64,000 nucleotides of DNA, taken from contig NZ_AP023355.1 in NCBI RefSeq assembly GCF_016865425.1, forward strand, positions 310,001 to 374,000. Reading direction: 5' to 3'. This DNA comes from Actinocatenispora thailandica. GTDB lineage: Bacteria; Actinomycetota; Actinomycetes; Mycobacteriales; Micromonosporaceae. Positions 49,787 to 57,991 of this stretch are shown one piece after another. The position numbers and the translations under genes are program-made. Below the pieces are notes generated by a model that worked only from the letters and a program-made list of their open reading frames with translations, ran no database searches and was not told the DNA's origin. How positions within the stretch are numbered: the first letter of the stretch is position 1; each line of letters opens with the position of its first letter.

Positions 49787-50428
49787 GTGCTGACGGATGT
49801 GTGGCCGCTGTTCGGGCTCGTGCTGCGGACCGGCCGGATCGAGTTGCGGCTGCCCCGGGACGACGAACTGGCGGCGCTGGCCGAGCTCGCCGGTCGCGGC
49901 GTGCACCGGCCGGACCAGCGGCCGTTCCTGACGCCCTGGACGGACGGCAGCCCCACCGACCGGGCCCGGCGGGTGCTGCGGGGTCACTGGTCGGACCTGG
50001 CCGAGTGGCAGCCGGCGTCGTGGTGCCTCGGCCTCGGGGTGTTCCGGGACGGTGAACCGGTCGGGTCGGTCACGCTGCGCGGCACCGACTTCCGGGTCGT
50101 GCGGGAGGTGACCACCTCGTCCTGGCTCGGCCTGGCCCACCAGCGTCAGGGGTACGGCACCGAGGCCAGGACCGGCCTGCTCGCCCTGGCGTTCGACCAC
50201 CTGGGTGCGCGCGCCGCCCGTACCGAGGTGTTCCCGGACAACGCCGCGTCCTGCGGCGTCTCCCGCAAGCTCGGGTACCAGCCGGACGGGATCAGTGTCG
50301 ACGCCCGCGGCGACGAGGCGTTGGTCTCGCACCGGCTCCGCCTCACCCGCGCCGGCTGGCTCGGCGGCGAGCACCCGCCCGTCGCCGTCGACGGCCTCGC
50401 CCCCTGCCTCCCCCTCTTCGGCCTCTGA
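49787..50428 (+). CDS. GNAT family N-acetyltransferase (RimJ/RimL type)
   Basis: Protein of 213 aa. The acetyl-CoA loop SWLGLAHQRQGYGTEARTGLL and the following EVFPDNAASCGVSRKLGY are typical of RimJ/RimL-like acetyltransferases, which modify ribosomal proteins or small amines. The GTG at 49787 is favoured because CAGGAT lies 7 nt before it; an ATG at 49778 in frame is the alternative. It is followed after 90 nt by the small frameshifted gene. Substrate unknown. Confidence 0.87.
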   Translation: MLTDVWPLFGLVLRTGRIELRLPRDDELAALAELAGRGVHRPDQRPFLTPWTDGSPTDRARRVLRGHWSDLAEWQPASWCLGLGVFRDGEPVGSVTLRGTDFRVVREVTTSSWLGLAHQRQGYGTEARTGLLALAFDHLGARAARTEVFPDNAASCGVSRKLGYQPDGISVDARGDEALVSHRLRLTRAGWLGGEHPPVAVDGLAPCLPLFGL

Positions 50429-50518
50429 TCCGGTCGGCGCTTCCATCGTCCCGTCCTGTTCGTCGGTTTCCGGCAGCCGGGATCGCGGCCCGCTGCCCGG
50501 CTGCGTACGGTGTGCGCC

Positions 50519-50850
50519 GTGTCGTCGCCGTTGAGCAGCCAGATCGACGCGTTGCTGAGCGCGGGCTGCCGGAGGCCGGCATGCTCGTCGGGCTGTGTCG
50601 GGTGCTCGACGACGAACCGCTCGTGGTCGTCGAGGGGGTGCCCGCCGACATCACTCCGGTCGGCGGGCGGCGGATCCTGCTGGTCCGGCCGCCGCTCGGG
50701 GCCATGGCCTGGGCGAACGCTCGCTGCTACCAGGCGATGCCGCCGGAACTGGTCGTGCAGCGGGTGCTGGAGCCGCGGGAGACCGACGAGATCCTCCGCG
50801 CAGTCTCCGCACCACGTGAGACCGACTTCATGGCAACCGGTCGGGGGTGA
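50519..50850 (+). pseudogene. Small conserved-looking protein of unknown function, one frameshift
   Basis: A GTG at 50519 lies 7 nt after TACGGT (50506-50511), a leaderless start, and opens VSSPLSSQIDALLSAG. The main body (LPEAGMLVGLCRVLDDEPLV to ETDFMATGRG) continues in another frame; adding one G to the run 50563-50565 joins them into about 110 aa. The body is compact, alpha/beta in character, with no motif I recognise. The frameshift matches four others in this window in type and direction, so a sequencing error is more likely than decay. Confidence 0.6.
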
Positions 50851-50874
50851 CCGGCTGCCACGAACCCGGGGCGG

Positions 50875-51702
50875 TCAGCGGAGCGGGCCGGGGAGCGGTG
50901 GGATGATCTCGGCGGCGGTGGCGCGGGTGAGCAGGGCGTCGACGGCTGCGTAGCCCTCGTCGCCGAGGTCGGCGGTGAAGTGGTTGACGTACAGGTCGAT
51001 GTGCTGCTGGGCGACCGACGGGTCCATCTCCTGCGCGTGTGCGAGCACGAAGTCGCGGCTCGCGTCGGGATGCGCCCACGCGTACCGGACCGAGTCGCGG
51101 ATCCAGTCGGTGGCGGCGGCCGCGTCGACGCTGTCCCGGCGGGCCAGGATCGCGCCGAGCGGGATCGGCAGCCCGGTCGTCCCCTCCCACCATTCGCCGA
51201 GGTCGGCGAGCTTGCTCAGGCCGTGGTGCTGGTAGGTGAAGCGGGCCTCGTGGATGACCAGGCCGGCGTCCCACCGGCCGGCGGCGACGCCCGGCATGAT
51301 GGTGTCGAACGGCACCACCTCGACGCGGGCCGGCGCGAAGTCCGCCGCCCACAGCCGGAACAGCAGGTAGGCGGTGGACCGGTCGCTGGGCACCGCCACG
51401 GTGCCGCCGCGCAGCGCGGCCGGGTCGGCGGTCGCGCCCGCGGTCAGGACCAGCGGGCCGCAGCCACGGCCGAGCGCGCCGCCGCAGGGCAGCAGCTGGT
51501 ACCGGTCGAGCAGCCACGGCAGCGCCGCGTAGCTCACCTTGACCAGGTCGTACGTGCCGCGTTCGGCGGCGTTGTTCGTCACGTCGATGTCCGCGAACGT
51601 GACGTCGAACTTCGGTGCCCCCGGTACCAGCCCGTGTACCAGCGCGTGGAACACGAACGTGTCGTTCGGGCATGGCGAGAACGCCAGCGAAAGGTTCGTC
51701 AT
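50875..51702 (-). CDS. mqnD: 1,4-dihydroxy-6-naphthoate synthase MqnD
   Basis: Protein of 275 aa. SPCPNDTFVFHAL near the N terminus is the MqnD signature, and DVTNNAAERGTYDLVKVS and IHEARFTYQ are conserved. It releases 1,4-dihydroxy-6-naphthoate from cyclic de-hypoxanthine futalosine, the last committed step of the futalosine menaquinone route. Its ATG overlaps the stop of mqnB by 4 nt (ATGA), so the two are translationally coupled on the minus strand. It ends 24 nt from the small convergent gene. Confidence 0.95.
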   Translation of the reverse strand: MTNLSLAFSPCPNDTFVFHALVHGLVPGAPKFDVTFADIDVTNNAAERGTYDLVKVSYAALPWLLDRYQLLPCGGALGRGCGPLVLTAGATADPAALRGGTVAVPSDRSTAYLLFRLWAADFAPARVEVVPFDTIMPGVAAGRWDAGLVIHEARFTYQHHGLSKLADLGEWWEGTTGLPIPLGAILARRDSVDAAAATDWIRDSVRYAWAHPDASRDFVLAHAQEMDPSVAQQHIDLYVNHFTADLGDEGYAAVDALLTRATAAEIIPPLPGPLR

Positions 51703-52364
51703 GCGACCCCCTGGATGGAGAAAGTCCTGGTCAGGGCGGCCAGGGCGAGATCGAAACGCCAGCTCGCGGTGTCGCGCGGGCCGACCAGGTTGGAGATCGC
51801 CCGTACCTCCGCGAACGGCAGGCCCTGCTGCGCCGCGGCCGTCGCGACCCCGAATCCTTCCATGGCCTCGGCGACCGCCTCCGGGAACCGGGTGGTCAGT
51901 GCGGCGCAGGTCTCCGCGGTACCGGTGGCGGTACTGACGGAGAGGATCTCGCCGCCGATGGCGCCGGCCGGCAGCGGGAACAGCGTCGGGTCGGCGGCGA
52001 ACCGGCTGACGCCGAAGCCGAGCTCGTCGACCGGGATGAAGCCGCCGGGCGACTCGGCGCCGAGGTCGGCGGCGATGCTCGCGGTGGCGACGACGACATC
52101 GCCGATCTCGGCCCGGCCGGGGTAGCCGCCGGCGATCCCCGCACAGATCACCGCCTGGTACGGCGCGCTGTCGGCGATCGCCGTGGCGATCTCGCGGGAG
52201 GTGCCCGCGGCGGCCTGGGTGGGGCCGACGCCGACCTCGACCACCGTCACCTCGGCCGCGTTCGGCGCGAGCGGGTCCGGAAGGACGGTGGCGCCGCCGA
52301 GCCCGGCGAGCACCGCGTCGCGTTCGGCGGCCACCGCGGTGGCGATCAGCAGGCGAGGCAGCAT
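51699..52364 (-). CDS. mqnB: Futalosine hydrolase MqnB
   Basis: Protein of 221 aa of the nucleoside phosphorylase fold: LLIATAVAAERDAVLAGLGG, then VICAGIAGGYPG, and MEGFGVATAAAQQGLPFAEVRAISNLVGPRD. It removes hypoxanthine from futalosine. The ATG at 52364 is selected; TTCAAT lies 6 nt upstream on this strand, consistent with a leaderless mRNA. It forms an operon with mqnD through an ATGA overlap; other mqn genes are not in the window. Confidence 0.93.
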   Translation of the reverse strand: MLPRLLIATAVAAERDAVLAGLGGATVLPDPLAPNAAEVTVVEVGVGPTQAAAGTSREIATAIADSAPYQAVICAGIAGGYPGRAEIGDVVVATASIAADLGAESPGGFIPVDELGFGVSRFAADPTLFPLPAGAIGGEILSVSTATGTAETCAALTTRFPEAVAEAMEGFGVATAAAQQGLPFAEVRAISNLVGPRDTASWRFDLALAALTRTFSIQGVA

Positions 52365-52462
52365 CCGCCCATTGAAGCACCGCCGCCGAGCCACCTCGCA
52401 TCCTCACAGACCTGCCCGCCCCGCGGAACCGACGCCGGCCCCGGCGGGGGTGTGTGGCTGGT

Positions 52463-52527
52463 GTCCTTTGCTCTGCGCACTCCAGTGCACCGCTGGTGGT
52501 GCAGGTGAGTGTCCAGAGCAAAGGGAC
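52463..52527. repeat. Imperfect palindrome with three stem blocks
   Basis: CCTTTGCTCTG (52465-52475) pairs with CAGAGCAAAGG (52514-52524); inside, CACTC pairs with GAGTG and TGCACC with GGTGCA, separated by small internal loops of equal size. GT and AC at the ends extend it. It lies between mqnB and the MFS gene and has no T-tract; it may end MFS transcription or be a dispersed element. Confidence 0.75.
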
Positions 52528-52647
52528 GCCGCAACGGGCCGTGACCCCGGGCCGGTGGTTCATCGGGCACCGGTGAGCAGCGTGCCGTCCGGTGACGCGC
52601 GCCCGGCCGGCGACGCGGCCTGCCGGCCGTGTTCGCGCCTGGCGGCG

Positions 52648-54312
52648 TCAGCCTTCCGGCGGGGTGTCGCGGTGCGGGCGGTACAGGTGGTAGCCGGGCG
52701 GGACCAGCGGTTCGGTGTCTGACTCGTCGGCGGCCGAGGTGGTCGCGCCCGGCATCCGACGGGTCGACCCGGCCCCGGTCCGACCGGCCCCGCCCCGGTC
52801 GGACGCACCCAGGTCCGCCCCGCCGCGGTCGGTCGCGCCGGCGCCGGGCCGGCTCCGTTCGGTGTCGGCCCGTTCGGTCCCGGGGTGCCGGCCGGTACCG
52901 CCGGCCGGCCGCGCCGCCGCCTCGACCCGTTCGGTCGGGATGTCGTCCTCCGATCCTCGCCGCGGGACACCGCGCAGCCGTTCGGCCCGCAGCGACCGGG
53001 CCCACCAGCCGACTCGCACCGCCGCGGCCAGCACGCCGGCGGCGAGGATCGCCACCCCGGTGGTACCGCCGAGCGGGATCAGGCCGATCGCGCCGCCGAG
53101 CACGAACGCCAGCATCAGCAGCGTCTCGGAGTGCGAGAACGCCGACGCGCGCAGCTTCTCCCCGATGCGTTCCTGGATGATCGCGTCCACCGACAGCTTC
53201 GCCACGCCCGAGCAGAACGCGGTGAGCAGGCACAGCGCCGCCGCCGTCCAGGCCGTGTAGAAGACGGCGGCGGCGATCCCGGCGAGACCGGTCAGCGCCA
53301 GCCCGATCGCCTGCAGCAGCAGCGGTCGGCGGATCGTCAGCCGGGTGCACACCGCGGTGGCGAGGAACGAGCCGACCCCGAGGCCGCCGACCACCAGCGC
53401 CAGCAGCGCGGTCTGCGGCAGCTGGTAGCCGGCGAGGCGGACCGCGAAGTCGCCCTCCCGGATCCGGAACGCGAAGAAAAGGGTGAGGAAGCCGTACCCG
53501 GCGCGCAGCGTGGCACTACCGGCGAGCGCGGCCCACACCAGCCGCCCGGTCAACACCTTGACGCCGACCGAGCGGAAGACCTGGAAGATACGCGGCGGTG
53601 TCTCCGGCGGCTCGGAGTCGGCCTTCGGCGGCAGCCGCAGCGCCACCACCATGCCGAACACGAACACCACCGTCGCCAGCCGCAGCGGCCACTGCGGGCC
53701 GAGCCAGGCCAGCGCCACCCCGATCGCACCGATGACGCCGCCGGCGACGGTACCGAACAGGGAGGCGCGGGCGCCGGCCTCGACCAGGCCGAGCCGGGGC
53801 GGCAGCAGCCGGGGGACCGCCGCCGACCGGGCCACCCCGTACGACCGGGAGAGCACCAGCACCCCGAACGCGGCCGGGTACAGCGCGATCGTGTTCATCT
53901 GGTCGGAGATCACCCAGGCCAGGAAGGCGCGGCCGAGGAACGTCACCGCCAGCGCGTACCGCCGGCCGTGCCGGAACCGGTCGAGCAGCGGCCCGACCAC
54001 CGGCGCCAGCAGCGCGAACGGCGCCATCGTGACCAGCAGGTAGAGCGCCACCTTGGTGCGGGCCTCGCTGGTCGCGCCGGCGAAGAAGATCGTGCCGGCC
54101 AGCCCGATCGCGACCAGCGCGTCCCCGGCGCACGAGGCGGCGTGCAGGTCGAGCAGCCGGATCATCCCGGTGTCGCCGGCGCCACCGCGGTCGCGCGCGG
54201 TGCGCACCCGGCCGGCCGCGCGCCGGGTCAGCCACTCCACCGCACCGACGACGCCGGTCACACAGCGCACGATCAACCGCAGGACGACGGCAACCGGACG
54301 CAGCCAGGACAT
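52648..54312 (-). CDS. Major facilitator superfamily transporter
   Basis: Protein of about 554 aa with some twelve hydrophobic segments between residues 60 and 420, including the loop after segment 2 with DRFRHGRR, the cytoplasmic MFS signature position. A Pro/Gly/charged C-terminal tail of about 120 residues is probably disordered. Similar MFS proteins sit between the menaquinone genes and DUF3027 genes in other actinomycetes. The substrate is unknown. Start ATG at 54312 (MSWLRPV); an in-frame ATG 3 codons earlier is possible. Confidence 0.85.
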   Translation of the reverse strand: MSWLRPVAVVLRLIVRCVTGVVGAVEWLTRRAAGRVRTARDRGGAGDTGMIRLLDLHAASCAGDALVAIGLAGTIFFAGATSEARTKVALYLLVTMAPFALLAPVVGPLLDRFRHGRRYALAVTFLGRAFLAWVISDQMNTIALYPAAFGVLVLSRSYGVARSAAVPRLLPPRLGLVEAGARASLFGTVAGGVIGAIGVALAWLGPQWPLRLATVVFVFGMVVALRLPPKADSEPPETPPRIFQVFRSVGVKVLTGRLVWAALAGSATLRAGYGFLTLFFAFRIREGDFAVRLAGYQLPQTALLALVVGGLGVGSFLATAVCTRLTIRRPLLLQAIGLALTGLAGIAAAVFYTAWTAAALCLLTAFCSGVAKLSVDAIIQERIGEKLRASAFSHSETLLMLAFVLGGAIGLIPLGGTTGVAILAAGVLAAAVRVGWWARSLRAERLRGVPRRGSEDDIPTERVEAAARPAGGTGRHPGTERADTERSRPGAGATDRGGADLGASDRGGAGRTGAGSTRRMPGATTSAADESDTEPLVPPGYHLYRPHRDTPPEG

Positions 54313-54423
54313 GCCCCCCATCCTGACGTACCGAGAGCAGCGGGGCCATCTCTGCCGGCGATCCCGCCGGCCGGGTGGCGGTGCGGTGCGGGTGGGTGAA
54401 CCCGGTGCCGGGCCGGCGGCGGC

Positions 54424-55281
54424 TCAGCTGGTACCGGGGTGCAGGTGGTGCAGCTTGTCGGGGTTGAGCACGGCGAACAGGTGCTGGATGCGCCCGTCCC
54501 GCACGGCCGCCGTGACGACCTGCTGGCCGCCGTCGACGCTCAGCCGCAGCGCCACCGACCCGTTCACCTCGACGATCTCGGTCGCCCCGATCGGGTACCG
54601 GGCGACCAGCCCGGCCACGAACGCGAGCACGTTGTCCCGGCCGGACACCGGCCGCAGCGCGGCCCGTACCCTGCCGCCGCCGTCGTTCCAGGCGGTGACG
54701 TCCTCGGCGAGCAGCGCGGTCAGTTGCGCCAGGTCGCCGCCGCGCGCGGCGGCGAGGAACCTGGTCAGGATCTCCCGATGCTCGTCCGCCGACGGCTGGT
54801 ACCGGTCCGGGCCGTCGGCGAGCCGCCGGGTGGCCCGGTGGTGCATCTGCCGGCAGGCGCCGGCGGTCAGGTCGAGCATCCCGGCGATCCGGTCGTACGG
54901 CAGCGCGAACGCCTCGCGGAGCAGGAACACCGCGCGTTCCGGTGGGGACAGCCGCTCCAGCAGGTGCATCGTCGCGTACGAGACGGTGTCCCGCAGCTCG
55001 GCGGTGTCCAGCGGATCCAGCGCGTCGGTCGCCACCGGCTCGGGCAGCCACGGGCCGGGGTAGGTCTCCCGCTTCGCCCGCGCCGACCGGAGCTGGTCCA
55101 ACGCGAGCCGGGACACCACGGTCAGCAGGAACGCGCGCGCGTCCCGTACCTGGTCGCGGTCGGTGCGGCGCCACCGCAGGTACGCCTCCTGCACCAGGTC
55201 CTCGGCGTCCCACATGCTGCCGGTCATCCGGTACCCGAGGCCGAGCAGCAGCCGGCGGTGTTGCTCGAACTCGTCGCTCAC
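54424..55281 (-). CDS. ECF41-family RNA polymerase sigma factor with SnoaL-like C-terminal domain
   Basis: Protein of 285 aa. Sigma-2 (LGYRMTGSMWDAEDLVQEAY) and sigma-4 (LSPPERAVFLLREAFALPYDRIA) are clear, followed by a SnoaL-like domain with WNDGGG, so this is a second ECF41 factor. It lies 7 nt after the epimerase stop, an operon of the epimerase-sigma kind known for ECF41. The partner class differs from the oxidoreductase linked to the other copy at 30.9 kb. The GTG at 55281 gives the standard N terminus. Confidence 0.93.
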   Translation of the reverse strand: MSDEFEQHRRLLLGLGYRMTGSMWDAEDLVQEAYLRWRRTDRDQVRDARAFLLTVVSRLALDQLRSARAKRETYPGPWLPEPVATDALDPLDTAELRDTVSYATMHLLERLSPPERAVFLLREAFALPYDRIAGMLDLTAGACRQMHHRATRRLADGPDRYQPSADEHREILTRFLAAARGGDLAQLTALLAEDVTAWNDGGGRVRAALRPVSGRDNVLAFVAGLVARYPIGATEIVEVNGSVALRLSVDGGQQVVTAAVRDGRIQHLFAVLNPDKLHHLHPGTS

Positions 55282-55288
55282 CGCCCCA

Positions 55289-56236
55289 TCATGCGGACGC
55301 ATCGGTGATCCCGTGCAACTCGGCGGCGAAACCGTCCCGCCAGGACGCGTACCGCGGGCGCCAGTCCAGCGACAGCCGGGCCCGGGCGTTGTCGGCGCCG
55401 CGCAGCCGGGTCATGAACGCGACCCCCCAGCCGCCGACCGCCAGCCGGGCCAGCGCGGTGGGTACGTGCTTCGGCGCCGGCCCACCGGTGAGCCGGGCGA
55501 GCGCCGGCAGCCACTCGGGTACCGGCGCCGGCTCGTCGTCCACCACGTTCAGCACGCCCGGTACCGGCCGGTCGAGCGCCGCGACGATCGCGCTGGCCAC
55601 GTCGGCGGCGTGGACGAAGGAGTAGGTGGCGGCGCCGTCGCCGACGATCGGCAGCCTGCCGGTGCGCGCCGAGCGGGCGAGCGCCCCGTCCGCGGCGAAC
55701 GCCGAACCCGGCCCGTACAGGTGGCCCAGCCGCAGCACCAGGCCGCCGGCCGCGGTGGTCTGCCGCTCCAGTTGGCGCAGCGCGTCGAGGACGGGGACGA
55801 ACTGGCGCGGCGGGTTCGCCCACAGCGGGGTGTCCTCGTTGGCCGCGCCGCGGCCCGGCTGGTACGCGTAGGCCAGCCCCTGGCTGATCAGCCGGGGGGC
55901 GCCGGCACGCCCGGCGGCGGCGAGCAGGTTCCGGGTCCCCTCGGTACGCAGCCGGTTGGTGAGCGCGAAGTCCCGGGCCAGGTGCCGGGGGTCCGGATTC
56001 GCCGGGATCGCGGTCGCCATGTTGACGATGGCGTCCGGTGCGGCGGTCCGTACCGCCTCGGCGACGGCGTCCGGATCGAGCGCATCGCCCCGTACCGGGT
56101 GCCCGCCGAGCTGCCGCACCCGCCGCGCCGTGGCGTCCGAGCGGGCCAGCCCGTACGTCTCGTGTCCGATCTCGGTCAGCAGCGGCAGCAGCTGGCGGCC
56201 GACGACCCCGGTTGCTCCCGCGACGAGTACCCGCAT
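55289..56236 (-). CDS. NAD-dependent epimerase/dehydratase family protein
   Basis: Protein of 315 aa. The NAD-binding motif VLVAGATGVVGRQLLPLL starts at residue 3, and the SDR-type active-site region includes GLAYAYQPG with a Tyr; AFAADG and VVDDEPAPVPEW fit atypical SDR epimerases. It is the typical epimerase partner of an ECF41 sigma gene, which follows after 7 nt. GGAGGAGCC precedes the ATG. A promoter of the ECF41 kind lies about 70 nt upstream (56300-56327). The sugar or other substrate is not evident. Confidence 0.88.
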   Translation of the reverse strand: MRVLVAGATGVVGRQLLPLLTEIGHETYGLARSDATARRVRQLGGHPVRGDALDPDAVAEAVRTAAPDAIVNMATAIPANPDPRHLARDFALTNRLRTEGTRNLLAAAGRAGAPRLISQGLAYAYQPGRGAANEDTPLWANPPRQFVPVLDALRQLERQTTAAGGLVLRLGHLYGPGSAFAADGALARSARTGRLPIVGDGAATYSFVHAADVASAIVAALDRPVPGVLNVVDDEPAPVPEWLPALARLTGGPAPKHVPTALARLAVGGWGVAFMTRLRGADNARARLSLDWRPRYASWRDGFAAELHGITDASA

Positions 56237-56299
56237 GGCTCCTCCGTCACCTTCGTGCGCCGGGTGCCGGCGCGTTCACCGGGAAGACGGGCGACCGGC

Positions 56300-56327
56300 G
56301 ACGAATGTCACGGCCTCGGCTGTGAGC
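56300..56327 (-). promoter_or_regulatory. ECF41-type promoter candidate of the epimerase-sigma operon
   Basis: On the minus strand GCTCACA (56327-56321), 17 nt, CGTC (56303-56300), the same layout as at 29522-29549. It suggests autoregulation of the operon by its ECF41 factor. Confidence 0.45.
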
Positions 56328-56435
56328 CCGGTCGCAGTGCCCGACGGTGGTCGGCGGCAGGCGGATCCGGCCGCACCGCCGGACCGGTACCGGGGTGCGG
56401 CGGACGGCGGGCGGCCGTTGGGCGACAATGGGGGC

Positions 56436-57221
56436 GTGACTAGTCAGTCCGCGGAATCCGCACCGACCCCCCGCCGCCGGTCGATCCGGCTCGACGCCGC
56501 CTGCGCGGAGGCGGTCGAGCTGGCCCGGGCGGCGCTGGCCGAGACCGATCCGGCCGGCGGCGCCAACGTCGGCGAACACCTGGGCGCCCGGGTCGAGGGC
56601 GAGCGGCTGGTGATGCACCTGTTCGAGTGCCTGCTGCCCGGCTACCGCGGCTGGCGTTACGCGGCGACGGTGACCCGGGTGATCCGCAGCAAGCACGTGA
56701 CCGTCTGCGAGACGGCGCTGCTGCCGGGGCCGGACGCGATCATGGCGCCGACCTGGGTGCCGTGGCAGGAGCGGTTGCAGCCCGGTGATCTCGGCGTCGG
56801 CGACGTGATGACCACGGTGCCGGACGACGACCGGCTGGCCCCCGGCTACCTGGAGTCGGACGACCCGGCCGTCGAGGAGACCGCGTACGAGCTGGGGCTG
56901 GGGCGCAGCCGGGTGATGAGCCGGGAGGGCCGGCTGGAGGCCGCCGAACGGTGGTACGAGTCGGACCACGGCCCGACCGCGCCGATCGCCGAGGCCGCGC
57001 CGCGCCATGCCCGCTGCGGCACCTGCGGGTTCTACCTGCCGGTCGCCGGCTCGCTGCGAGCGATGTTCGGCGTGTGCGGCAACCTGTTCGCGCCGGACGA
57101 CGGCCGGGCGGTGAGCGCCGACCACGGCTGCGGCGCGCACTCCGAGGTGGTGCCCGACCAGGTGCCCGCCGTCGATTCGCTGACCACCGTGTACGACGAC
57201 GCGTCCGTGGAACGTGTCTGA
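56436..57221 (+). CDS. DUF3027 domain protein
   Basis: Protein of 261 aa matching DUF3027: LDAACAEAVELARAALAE near the start, VTRVIRSKHVTVCETALLPG, WVPWQERLQPGDLGVGD, and a C-terminal CGTCGFYLPVAGSLRAMFG that may bind metal through Cys pairs. The family is actinobacterial and unassigned. GACAAT (56424-56429) lies 6 nt before the GTG, a leaderless start. Its last 8 nt overlap the sacsin-like gene, so they are co-translated. These genes are conserved neighbours near menaquinone genes in this lineage. Confidence 0.88.
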   Translation: MTSQSAESAPTPRRRSIRLDAACAEAVELARAALAETDPAGGANVGEHLGARVEGERLVMHLFECLLPGYRGWRYAATVTRVIRSKHVTVCETALLPGPDAIMAPTWVPWQERLQPGDLGVGDVMTTVPDDDRLAPGYLESDDPAVEETAYELGLGRSRVMSREGRLEAAERWYESDHGPTAPIAEAAPRHARCGTCGFYLPVAGSLRAMFGVCGNLFAPDDGRAVSADHGCGAHSEVVPDQVPAVDSLTTVYDDASVERV

Positions 57222-57543
57222 CCCGTCCGGCATCGTGGCCGGTTCCGGGCGGTCCGAACCGGCGGGCGGCGCGGCCGACTCCGGCGCGGCCGGTTCCGGG
57301 CGGTCTGCGGGCGGGGCGCTCGCGTCCGGCTTCGACGCCGACCCGTTCGGGACCGGGGCCCGGCGGGACGCGATCCGGTCCGCCTGGGTGGCTTCGCCGA
57401 CCCGGTTCCGCGAGGACGCGAACGCCGAGGAGGACCTGTACCTCGGCGGCTACGCGGACCGGCTGCTGGTCGAGCTGGCGCAGAACGCCGCCGACGCGGC
57501 GGCCCGTGCCGGCGTGCCCGGCCGGCTCCGGCTCCGGCTGGTG

Positions 57544-57554
57544 TCCACAGTGGA
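57544..57554. repeat. 11-mer palindrome TCCACAGTGGA, copy 5 of 6
   Basis: Inside the sacsin-like gene, Ser-Thr-Val-Asp with Thr codon ACA. Confidence 0.7.
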
Positions 57555-57980
57555 TGGTGGCGTCGCGCTGTCCGCGGCGAACACCGGCGAACCGCTCACC
57601 GCTGCCGGCATCGACGCGCTGACCTCGTTGCGCGCCTCGGCGAAGCGGGACGGCGGGGCATCGGCCGGTTCGGCGTCGGTTTCGCCGCGGTCCTGGCGGT
57701 CAGTGACGAGCCGCAGCTGCGTTCCACTTCCGGCGGGGTCCGGTTCTCCGCCACCGACACCGCCGCGGCGATCGCCGACGTGCCGCACCTGGCGGACGAG
57801 TCGCGGCACCGTGGTGGCCGGGTGCCGGTGCTGCGACTGGCCTGGCCCCTCGACGTCGCACCGCCGGACGGGTACGTCACCGAGGTGCTGCTGCCGCTGC
57901 GCGACGACACGGCGCTGGCCGAGGTGCGCACCCGGCTGGCCGACTTCGATCCGGCCCTGCTGCTCGGGCTACCCCAGCTG

Positions 57981-57991
57981 TCCACAGTGGA
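57981..57991. repeat. 11-mer palindrome TCCACAGTGGA, copy 6 of 6
   Basis: Inside the sacsin-like gene, Ser-Thr-Val-Asp with Thr codon ACA. Confidence 0.7.
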
